Positions 7,430 to 13,320 of a stretch of DNA of 18,708 bases are shown piece by piece. Every line of letters begins with the position of its first letter. Position 1 is the stretch's first letter. The notes below the pieces were generated by a model. The model did no database searches, was not told the origin of the DNA, and saw nothing but the letters and a program-made list of their open reading frames with translations. The stretch lies in assembly GCA_964575715.1 (NCBI GenBank), contig CAZNSG010000065.1:1-18708 (forward strand), written 5' to 3'. The translations under genes were made by a program, and so were the position numbers. The stretch comes from PNAI01 sp964575715. Lineage in GTDB: Bacteria; Pseudomonadota; Alphaproteobacteria; Rhizobiales; Xanthobacteraceae.

Positions 7430-7668
7430 CACACCGCGACACGCCAGTCTTCGGCGGCCTCGTTAACTTCTGTGGGGAGCGCGTCAAACGCTTCGTCAAG
7501 CAGCCGCACATCCCAAACCTTGCGGCCGTCAATGAGCTTGGCCGGTCCGACCCGGCCATCCTTGCGCAATTCATCGAACTTGGATGGGGAGATTCCAAGG
7601 TAGATCGCAGATTCTTCGCGGGATAATCCGCGCCTTGGAATTGGCCTGGTATCGGAGCGAACGGACAT
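7429..7668 (-). CDS. AlpA/excisionase-like helix-turn-helix DNA-binding protein
   Basis: A 79-residue protein with an N-terminal helix-turn-helix of the AlpA/MerR-like excisionase kind (RGLSREESAIYLGISPSKFDELRKDGRVGPAKLIDGRKVWDVRLL is the relevant zone, roughly residues 13-57), followed by an acidic tail. Such proteins act as recombination directionality factors or as regulators of integrase. I start at ATG 7668, preceded by TTGGAG, rather than GTG 7683. Its TGA overlaps the integrase ATG at 7429, so the two genes were translationally coupled. Confidence 0.75.
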   Translation of the reverse strand: MSVRSDTRPIPRRGLSREESAIYLGISPSKFDELRKDGRVGPAKLIDGRKVWDVRLLDEAFDALPTEVNEAAEDWRVAV

Positions 7669-7739
7669 ACGCTCCAATACCACTGAAATTCTGCGGTTCC
7701 TTTAGCGTACTCGGTAAACTTGTAAGCAATCCGTTTATC

Positions 7740-8918
7740 TTAACGAGGTAACGGTTCGGTGCCGCGGCGAAGGATCGCAAGGTACGAGTCGTACACGAAT
7801 ATACGCCGACGTCGCTTTCCAGTCGTCTCACGTAGAATGCCGAGGCTCTCAAGGTGCTGAATCGATTTGCTGACGGTGGGCGCCGAAATGCCGAGTCGCG
7901 TTGACGCGTCCGGGATCGACACGATCGGCTTTGTTTGGAGCAGCTGGTGAACGCGCAGGGCCGATGCGGCTGGGCGACCAAGCGCCTCGATCCGGCGACG
8001 ATCGATTTCGAAGAGGTTGAGAATTTCTCGCGCCGCGTCGGCGGCCTGCACCGATGTTTCGGCGACACCTTCCAGGAAGAATTCAAGCCACGCCTCCCAA
8101 TCGCCACGTTCGCGCACCTGCTGGAGCAGGTCGTAGTAACGTTGGCGATGCGTCTTGAAATAGAGACTGAGGTAAAGGACCGGTTCCTTCAGGATGCCTT
8201 GCTCGCACAGGAGGAAGGTAACAAGGAGCCGTCCGAGGCGTCCATTGCCATCGAGGAACGGATGGATCGTCTCAAACTGCACATGTACGAGCCCGGCTTT
8301 AATCAGAGCCGGGATTTCGGGCGTCTCAGCATGGATGAACTTCTCCAGATCGGATAGCAGGTCCGTCACCCGATCCGGCGGCGGAGGAACGAACAGCGCA
8401 TTGCCGGGGCGCGTGCCGCCGATCCAATTTTGAGAGCGGCGAAATTCCCCGGGTTGCTTGCTGGCGCCGCGCCCCTTCGAAAGCAGCATCTCGTGGATTT
8501 CGCGAATGAGTCGAAGCGACAACGGAAACTCCTCCCGCAGCCGAGCCAGACCATGGTTCATCGCTGCGACGTAATTGGAAACCTCCTGGACGTCGTCGAA
8601 TGGTGCGCCGGGGGCTTCCTCAAGCTCGAAGAGCAGAAGGTCGGAGAGCGACGACTGAGTTCCCTCGATCTGAGATGACAGCAGCGCCTCTTTACGGACG
8701 TACATGTAGAGGAAGAGCGGCGTGTCGGGCAGAATCGAGGTAACCCCGTCTAGCCGTCCGATCGCCCGGTTTGCCTTGTCCAAGATCGGGTACAGCCGGC
8801 CCATCGCAATCGGCGGTTCGGGCGGGAGCGGTGGCGGAATGAACGCGTTAACCTTTTCGCCCCCCACTGTGGTGACGATTTGGCGGCCCAAGCGCGATTG
8901 TGCGGGCTCAAGAGGCAT
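7740..8918 (-). CDS. Fic family protein (class II, AMPylase-like) with C-terminal winged helix
   Basis: A 392-residue Fic protein. The canonical FIC motif HPFLDGNGRLGR is at 219-230 and is complete, with catalytic His and nucleotide-binding Gly/Asn/Arg residues present. Upstream, SSQIEG (81-86) matches the (S/T)xxxE(G/N) auto-inhibitory helix of class II Fic enzymes. Fic domains normally transfer AMP from ATP to a hydroxyl of a target protein; the target is unknown. The C-terminus (about 325-375) reads as a winged helix-turn-helix (TRLGISAPTVSKSIQHLESLGILRETTG), suggesting DNA binding or autoregulation. The start is ATG 8918 with an A/G-rich AAGGAAAGGA upstream. The upstream palindrome at 8952-8981 fits an operator. 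It sits between the AlpA gene and the divergent ACP/XRE/ImmA operon. Confidence 0.93.
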   Translation of the reverse strand: MPLEPAQSRLGRQIVTTVGGEKVNAFIPPPLPPEPPIAMGRLYPILDKANRAIGRLDGVTSILPDTPLFLYMYVRKEALLSSQIEGTQSSLSDLLLFELEEAPGAPFDDVQEVSNYVAAMNHGLARLREEFPLSLRLIREIHEMLLSKGRGASKQPGEFRRSQNWIGGTRPGNALFVPPPPDRVTDLLSDLEKFIHAETPEIPALIKAGLVHVQFETIHPFLDGNGRLGRLLVTFLLCEQGILKEPVLYLSLYFKTHRQRYYDLLQQVRERGDWEAWLEFFLEGVAETSVQAADAAREILNLFEIDRRRIEALGRPAASALRVHQLLQTKPIVSIPDASTRLGISAPTVSKSIQHLESLGILRETTGKRRRRIFVYDSYLAILRRGTEPLPR

Positions 8919-8925
8919 ATTGCGA

Positions 8926-8981
8926 AACGATCCTTTCCTTGGTATTCTCGTAACGAAAGGATAATACGTTATCCTTTCGTT
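8926..8981. promoter_or_regulatory. Palindromic operator upstream of fic
   Basis: A perfect 13+13 bp inverted repeat (AACGAAAGGATAA, 4-nt spacer TACG, TTATCCTTTCGTT) occupies 8952-8981, 34 bp upstream of the fic start. An extra half-site-like ATCCTTTCCTT lies at 8928-8938. The TATTAT at the palindrome centre on the minus strand could serve as a -10 box. The symmetry and position suggest a repressor site, perhaps for the Fic protein's own C-terminal winged helix or for the XRE protein encoded nearby. Confidence 0.75.
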
Positions 8982-9230
8982 GTCCCGTTTATTTATTTAT
9001 AAGGAAGGAAGGCGGGCTTGCCTTGCAGGGGCGGCCCTCAAACCAGGCGATCTGGCTAGCTGGCGCCTCTGGTCTGCGCGAAGTTGAGCAAGCAACCGTT
9101 CTTGCCGCCCCATTTGGCAGGCATTGAGCCTCCAGAGCGCAATTGAAACCGCAGTAGGACGCCCATCTAGGCCCCTAAGCCCCACGTCGAGTAAAACCAT
9201 AAAAGCCCACTCCGCCTGCAATATTTTGTC

Positions 9231-9259
9231 TTGAATGTCTGATAATAACACATTATACT
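9231..9259 (+). promoter_or_regulatory. Sigma-70-type promoter of the ACP/XRE/ImmA operon
   Basis: TTGAAT (9231-9236), a 17-bp spacer and TATACT (9254-9259) are a close match to the sigma-70 consensus, in a locally AT-rich stretch 36 bp before the first start codon. A short inverted repeat ATAAT/ATTAT (9242-9256) overlaps the spacer and -10 and could be an operator. Confidence 0.7.
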
Positions 9260-9294
9260 AATTATAAGTCGTTGATTAACACAATGAGGGTGCG

Positions 9295-9642
9295 ATGTCA
9301 GTCGCTACGATCACCAAGCCCGGCAGTACCGCGGTTTTTCCAAAGGCGGCCATCGAAGCAAAGCTGCGCGATGCGCTTCTGGAATCGGCGAAATCCGACG
9401 CGTCACTCAAGGGAGTTCAGTTACCCAGCGATCTAGCCGGGCAAGCAGCCGCATCGATCCACCTCGACTCGCTCGATGTCGTCAATCTGCTGTGCGATGT
9501 CGAGCCGATCGTTGGTTTCGAACTTAAGGACAGTCTTGTTCGGGCCGGTGGTTACAACTCGGTCAATCAGGCGATGGAGCATCTCATGCCACGCATCGAA
9601 AAGGCATGGGAGAAGAATGGCAATAAAGGAGGCAAGAAATGA
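9295..9642 (+). CDS. Acyl-carrier-protein-like small protein
   Basis: A 115-residue protein whose C-terminal half follows the carrier-protein pattern: IHLDSLDVVNLLCDVEP (55-71), IVGFELKD (72-79), and a final helix NSVNQAMEHLMPRI (88-101). Ser59 in DSLD is placed like the 4'-phosphopantetheine attachment serine of ACPs, on helix II. The N-terminal 40 residues are extra compared with a minimal ACP, and the C-terminus is lysine-rich. No fatty-acid or polyketide enzyme is nearby; instead the gene leads an operon with a regulator and a metallopeptidase. The start ATG 9295 has GAGGG upstream. Its TGA overlaps the XRE start (ATGA). The carrier identity is a pattern match; an unrelated helical protein remains possible. 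Confidence 0.65.
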   Translation: MSVATITKPGSTAVFPKAAIEAKLRDALLESAKSDASLKGVQLPSDLAGQAAASIHLDSLDVVNLLCDVEPIVGFELKDSLVRAGGYNSVNQAMEHLMPRIEKAWEKNGNKGGKK

Positions 9643-10013
9643 GCGATCAATCCGCTTCTCTCGTCAGCGATGCAGGAGAACGTCAACGTCTTGGCGAAAG
9701 ATTGCGAGAAGCGAGAAAATACCTGGGGCTGAAGCAAGAGGATGTGGCTGCATATCTGAAAATCCCACGCACGGCCTTGGTCGATATCGAAAGCGGCCAA
9801 CGGCGCGTTGAAGCGATCGAACTGACGCGTCTTGCCAAACTCTTCAAACAGCCTGTCAGTTATTTCATCGGGGAGGACGCAGCCGCCGCTGCCCTTCCAC
9901 CAAGTATAGCGCACCTCGCACGGCAGGCGGCCGAATTGTCAGATCAGGACCGAGAGGAGCTTGGCCGGTTCGTCGAGTATTTGCGTGCGCGTTCTCAGGT
10001 AGGACAGGAGTAG
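9639..10013 (+). CDS. XRE-family helix-turn-helix regulator
   Basis: A 124-residue protein with an N-terminal Cro/C1-type helix-turn-helix (residues about 17-70: RLREARKYLGLKQEDVAAYL, then PRTALVDIESGQRRV and LAKLFKQPVSYFIGE), then a linker and a short C-terminal helix (DQDREELGRFVEYLRAR). Such proteins paired with an ImmA/IrrE peptidase are typically repressors inactivated by the peptidase, or antitoxin-like regulators. It starts at ATG 9639, overlapping the preceding stop, with an excellent AAGGAGG upstream. The next gene starts 2 nt after its TAG stop, so all three genes are one transcriptional unit. Confidence 0.92.
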   Translation: MSDQSASLVSDAGERQRLGERLREARKYLGLKQEDVAAYLKIPRTALVDIESGQRRVEAIELTRLAKLFKQPVSYFIGEDAAAAALPPSIAHLARQAAELSDQDREELGRFVEYLRARSQVGQE

Positions 10014-10015
10014 TC

Positions 10016-11035
10016 ATGGCTACCGACTACGCCGGAGCGGTGCGCAATGGGTCCATGGCGGCGGCACGGCTGCACGTGGAGTTCGACACCAAGGCAAAGA
10101 TGCAGTCTCAAGGCGGCAGCATTGATGTGTTCGATGCAGTGCTTAGCGTCAAGCTCCCATTATTGCTGCGTCCCCTCAATGGACTCCTTGGCGCGTATCT
10201 TCCGGACCCGATACCGGGCGTTCTTGTCACGACGGAGCGCCCTCTCAGCATCCAGCGTTTCACCGCCGCGCATGAACTCGGCCATTTTCGGTTGAAGCAT
10301 CGACCGAGTCTTGACGACGAAAACATCCTGCGCCGAATGACCATGTCGGCTGTTCCGACGGCCGCCGATCCAGATTTGCAGGAAGTAGAGGCCGACGCCT
10401 TTGCCGTTGGCTTCATGATCCCACGCTGGCTCATCGATTGGCACTGCCACCGCCAAGGCTGGTTGGCCAGCGACCTTACGAAGCCGCATGTGACCTATCA
10501 GCTTTCGTTGCGCCTAGGCGCGAGCTACGAGGCCATGACCTGGACCCTGGAACGGTACAGACTGATATCGCCGCCGGCAGGGCGAGCGTTGCGTGACGCG
10601 CCGCGGCGGCAGCTGAAGGTCGATTTGCTCGACGCACACCGCCCAAGCGACTACCGCGGCGACGTTTGGTTACTCACGGAACGAGATGCCGATACCCGGA
10701 TCGACGGCAGCCGCAACGATCATTTCGTGCTGCGCCTGAATGAACACAGCGGCGGCGGGTATCTCTGGAACATCGATCAGTTGCGGGAAAGCGGATTCGC
10801 CATCATTCGTGACGATCGTGAATCCACCGATCAGGAAGGAATTGGAGGCCCCGTCGTTCGTCATGTTACCGCCGGACTTGAACAGGGCCAGCGGGGCCGG
10901 GTGTCCCTCAATGAGTGCCGGCCGTGGCAGCCGAGCGCACCCATTTCGCACGTTACGCTGAACTACGATTTCACGGGTCCCGAAGAAGAAGGATTCTCGC
11001 GGGCTGAGCGCCGCCAAGTCCTCGAAGCAGCATGA
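10016..11035 (+). CDS. ImmA/IrrE metallopeptidase fused to a chagasin-like (I42) inhibitor domain
   Basis: A 339-residue protein. The N-terminal zincin domain carries HELGH at 86-90 within RFTAAHELGHFRLKH, and the third ligand is probably Glu125 in EVEADAFAVGFMIP. This is the ImmA/IrrE (DUF955) arrangement known from ICEBs1 ImmA and Deinococcus IrrE, which cleave XRE-type repressors. The C-terminal part (about 215-320) shows the three loop signatures of chagasin cysteine-protease inhibitors in the right order and spacing: GGGYLW (246-251), GIGG (275-278) and CRPW (301-304). The fusion is inferred from motifs. It starts at ATG 10016, after GGACAGGAG. The stop overlaps an ATG (ATGA) of a short downstream frame. 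Confidence 0.9.
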   Translation: MATDYAGAVRNGSMAAARLHVEFDTKAKMQSQGGSIDVFDAVLSVKLPLLLRPLNGLLGAYLPDPIPGVLVTTERPLSIQRFTAAHELGHFRLKHRPSLDDENILRRMTMSAVPTAADPDLQEVEADAFAVGFMIPRWLIDWHCHRQGWLASDLTKPHVTYQLSLRLGASYEAMTWTLERYRLISPPAGRALRDAPRRQLKVDLLDAHRPSDYRGDVWLLTERDADTRIDGSRNDHFVLRLNEHSGGGYLWNIDQLRESGFAIIRDDRESTDQEGIGGPVVRHVTAGLEQGQRGRVSLNECRPWQPSAPISHVTLNYDFTGPEEEGFSRAERRQVLEAA

Positions 11036-11121
11036 CCGACATTACAATCAAGACAGACCTCCGATCGCTCTTTGGGCAGTCCGGGCATTTCGTGGCCAAG
11101 GGGCTTTGTCGTCATACATGA
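11032..11121 (+). pseudogene. Truncated ORF translationally coupled to the ImmA/IrrE gene
   Basis: An ATG at 11032 overlaps the ImmA/IrrE TGA (ATGA), the same coupling used inside the operon. It opens a 29-codon frame, MTDITIKTDLRSLFG and onward, ending in TGA at 11119-11121. The following 90 bases stay open in another frame (ending with TAA near 11213), as if a larger gene had been frameshifted and mostly deleted before the convergent DUF4167 gene. The N-terminus resembles, to my eye, the leader of bacterial papain-type (C1) peptidases, which would match the inhibitor domain upstream, but this is speculative. It might also be a true 29-residue leader or nothing. Confidence 0.4.
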
Positions 11122-11173
11122 GACTTCCTTCGATGGCCGCCCTGACCGCAAGCGGACGCCGCGACGAAATTTC

Positions 11174-11434
11174 CTATGTCGTTCCTGGGTCCGACGACAT
11201 CGATCTGAAATAATGTTCGGCGTGCTGGTAGTAGTACTCTGCCCCGACAATATCGCCGGCTAGGACTTCAGCTTGGGCCAGCGCCAGATACCGCTCGTAG
11301 CTTCTTTGCGCATTTTGAGAGCCCTTTGGCTTGTCGCGCGCAGCATTCGATTCCCACCGCTTTGAGCGGGCACCAAATGACGCGGCCGATTTGGGTTGGC
11401 GCGTATTCATGATTGTCTTTGGGCCATTTTGCAT
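11174..11434 (-). CDS. Short DUF4167-type protein
   Basis: An 86-residue basic protein. Its C-terminal half, AQRSYERYLALAQAEVLAGDIVGAEYYYQHAEHYFRSM in outline, matches the alphaproteobacterial DUF4167 pattern (a YLxLAxxxxxxGDxxxAExYxQHAEHYxR helical hairpin). Core-genome DUF4167 proteins are much longer; this short form lacks the extended low-complexity region. The N-terminus is polar and basic (ARSKRWESNAARDKPKG), suggesting nucleic-acid contact, but function is unknown. It starts at ATG 11434, with AAGGAG 8 nt upstream; an internal ATG 11410 is an alternative. It converges on the ImmA operon remnant. Confidence 0.75.
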   Translation of the reverse strand: MQNGPKTIMNTRQPKSAASFGARSKRWESNAARDKPKGSQNAQRSYERYLALAQAEVLAGDIVGAEYYYQHAEHYFRSMSSDPGTT

Positions 11435-12247
11435 GGCTCACTCCTTGGTAATGGCATGTGAATATGCTCCGTGCGGTGGCGGCCGATCCGCCCCAGCAAC
11501 GACTTCTTGTATCTGCAGTGGGAAAAGTCCCCTGAGGAAGTGCGCACGATTTCTGGAGCTGATCGGTTTAGTCGTCGTGGCGGCACCTGCCGACTACACG
11601 CAATATATATGAATCAAGTATGCGTTAGATGGGAATAGCGGGAGAAATTGTCAAGCATGGGAGCGTCAATCGGCACCCCTCGCCGGGTGGTCGGTTCCAC
11701 GTGACACGCCAAAGCCCCCATTTTAGACGTGATGCTGGCGTGTCGCCAGCGAGGCCTGCTGGTCAGAATTTAACGTAGACAGCATGTCTGCAGTTGGCAG
11801 ATTTTGTTGCAAAAGTCCCAAAACACCGTGCGACTAAATTTCTGCCAAACAACGAAATAATCGACAATCGCCGATTGAGGTAGCCTCAATCCCATCACCG
11901 AACTCACTCGTGAGTTCATCCCTAGATGATGTAGTCCCCCACATGTTTATTCAATCGCCGTGCCCAGAATTCGGAAAATTTATGATCAGTGACGCAAAAA
12001 GACTTTTGCAACAAAATCTGCACGACTCAGAAGTGCTGCCATGTCCGCATTGCTGTCGCTATCGGAGGGAAACACGCTCATCGACCAGCCCTGGAGGATC
12101 ATGTCCATCGCCCGCCGCGACCGGGCGATCGTGGGTCAGTCAATCTGAGGATTGGTATAAGTCAACGGCGAACTCGCCGGGCGGTTCGTGCAATGCGCCA
12201 AGAAATTCCCGCTCGGCAATAATACGAGGTTCGCCGACATCGGCGAT
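11435..12247. other. Gene-poor stretch with MITE-like unit
   Basis: More than 800 bp without a gene I can support. Open frames at 11331-11612, 11910-12329 and 11989-12222 have no ribosome-binding site or recognisable domain and run over inverted repeats. The notable content is the inverted-repeat-bounded unit at 11797-12021. The remainder may be decayed mobile DNA. Confidence 0.55.
11797..12021. mobile_element. MITE-like element with 21-bp terminal inverted repeats
   Basis: A perfect 21-bp inverted repeat begins GCAGATTTTGTTGCAAAAG at 11797-11817 and recurs in reverse complement at 12001-12021, bounding 225 bp with no transposase. Inside are three further palindromes: CAATCG-C-CGATTG (11865-11877), ATTGAGG-TAG-CCTCAAT (11874-11890) and GAACTCAC-TC-GTGAGTTC (11900-11917). 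The T-rich GTTGCAAAA end resembles the ends of several IS families. No clear target-site duplication is visible, so it could also be a pair of leftover IS ends. Confidence 0.65.
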
Positions 12248-13141
12248 TCAGGAGTGGGCTTCGAACTCGTGCTTGATCGCGGCGATTTCCGAAAGCGACG
12301 GCAAGCCTGCCTCATTGCCGAGATGCTGAATCTTGTAGACAGCCGCAGCTTGCGCAAAGCAGAAATGCTCCTCCCAACTTTTCACCGGATTGGTGAGATA
12401 GGAATAGACGTAGGCGCCGTGAAAGACGTCGCCAGCGCCGCTGGTATCAAGAATCCGATCAGACGGTACGGCAAGAGCGGGAAGAGTGCGAACGATGCCC
12501 ATATCGTCGAACCAGATGACACCTCGTTCTCCGAGCGTCACCCCGCCAATCCGACAGCCCCGGCTCTTGAGATAGTCAAGCATTGCTGTTGGCTCATGCC
12601 CCATCTGTTGGCACAGGCGCTCGGCCACGATCGCCACGTCGATGAAGCCGAGGAGATCGTGCGTATTCGAGCGCAATCCTCCGCCGTCCAGCGAAGTGAG
12701 AATCCCAACTTCTCGGCACAGCTTGGCGTAATAAATCGCGGCATCCGGCTGATGTCCGTCGAGGTGAAGCGCGCGGCAACTTAAGATGTCCAGGATAGGA
12801 AACGGTTGAAGATAGTCGTCGTCGCGACAGCGTACGATCGCGCGTTTGCCGTTGTTCGGCATAATGAACGACAGCGAAGACGTGTTGACCTTCCTAGCGT
12901 GGATCGAGATCCCATATTTGGCCGCCATGTCCAGGAACATGCGACCGAGCCAGTCATCAGCGACTGTTGTCAGCACATCCGGAACAATTCCCAACTTGGC
13001 GCAGCAAAACGCTGCGGTGACCGCATTGCCGCCGAACGAGATGGCGTAGGCTGACGCCACATGCTTCTCGTCGCCCGTCGGCATCCGGTTGGTCAGAAAC
13101 GTCACGTCAATATAAGTTTGTCCAATGAAGAGTGCCTTCAT
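12248..13141 (-). CDS. PfkB/ribokinase-family sugar kinase
   Basis: A 297-residue cytoplasmic carbohydrate kinase. The N-terminal GGNAVTAAFCCAKLG (37-51) is the PfkB substrate-side signature, and DTSGAGDVFHGAY (232-244) holds the anion hole and catalytic Asp238. Family members phosphorylate fructose, ribose, adenosine and similar substrates; the substrate here is not decidable. Its place as last gene of a mannose-6-phosphate isomerase/GT4/GH130 operon suggests a hexose or sugar-phosphate linked to mannoside turnover. It starts at ATG 13141, 9 bp after the small coiled-coil gene. The stop at 12248 marks the end of the operon; I see no clear terminator after it. Confidence 0.9.
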   Translation of the reverse strand: MKALFIGQTYIDVTFLTNRMPTGDEKHVASAYAISFGGNAVTAAFCCAKLGIVPDVLTTVADDWLGRMFLDMAAKYGISIHARKVNTSSLSFIMPNNGKRAIVRCRDDDYLQPFPILDILSCRALHLDGHQPDAAIYYAKLCREVGILTSLDGGGLRSNTHDLLGFIDVAIVAERLCQQMGHEPTAMLDYLKSRGCRIGGVTLGERGVIWFDDMGIVRTLPALAVPSDRILDTSGAGDVFHGAYVYSYLTNPVKSWEEHFCFAQAAAVYKIQHLGNEAGLPSLSEIAAIKHEFEAHS

Positions 13142-13150
13142 AGTTGCTGC

Positions 13151-13306
13151 CTAGCGGGCTTTATTAAGCTTGGCGAGTTCGCCTCGGAGGCGTTCGCGTA
13201 CCGCATAGACACTCGGCGGAAAACTGCCGTCGTAGCGTGCTTCAAGCTGCGCGATTTCAGAGCGCAGCCGTTCGATGCGAGCCTCGATCGAATTCAAAGC
13301 GTTCAC
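13151..13306 (-). CDS. 51-residue predicted coiled-coil protein
   Basis: A short gene lies in the 179-bp gap between the GH130 and PfkB genes. GTG 13306 opens 51 codons ending in TAG at 13153-13151. The protein contains the heptad-like stretch IEARIERLRSEIAQLEARY, a short SFPPSVYAV linker, and a second basic helix RERLRGELAKLNKAR. Codon use is GC-rich and consistent with coding. It starts 14 bp after the GH130 stop and ends 9 bp before the PfkB start, so it fits an operon member. Function is unknown; it could bridge or oligomerise a partner enzyme. TTG at 13294 is an alternative start. Confidence 0.6.
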   Translation of the reverse strand: MNALNSIEARIERLRSEIAQLEARYDGSFPPSVYAVRERLRGELAKLNKAR

Positions 13307-13320
13307 CTGTCAAACACCCA

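Larger units (their letters stand above)
8919..9294. other. Divergent control region between fic and the ACP/XRE/ImmA operon
   Basis: 376 bp holding the fic operator palindrome on the left and a sigma-70-like promoter for the rightward operon on the right. A minus-strand open frame (8997-9251, 84 codons) exists, but its codon use (TTA, ATA, AGG) and composition are unlike the neighbouring genes, and it spans the promoter, so I do not call it a gene. Confidence 0.6.
6250..11434. mobile_element. tRNA-Leu-associated integrated element (right end undetermined)
   Basis: A tyrosine integrase pointing toward the 3' end of tRNA-Leu, an AlpA/Xis-like gene just upstream of it, and accessory genes (Fic, ACP-like/XRE/ImmA module, DUF4167) give the classic anatomy of a tRNA-anchored island. 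I found no second copy of the tRNA 3' end in the window, so the right boundary given here is only the last clearly accessory gene. The integrase is broken, so the element is probably immobile unless helped in trans. Confidence 0.55.

Noticed and set aside
8997..9251. 84-codon minus-strand open frame between fic and the ACP-like gene
   Set aside because: Codon use is rich in TTA, ATA and AGG unlike the neighbours, there is no recognisable domain or convincing ribosome-binding site, and it covers the divergent promoter.
11368..11375. GGGCACCA identical to the tRNA-Leu 3' end, considered as attR
   Set aside because: Only 8 bp match, the preceding bases do not resemble the T-arm, and it lies inside the DUF4167 gene.
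11910..12329. Plus-strand frame across the MITE-like unit
   Set aside because: It crosses a terminal inverted repeat and the PfkB 3' end, with no family resemblance.
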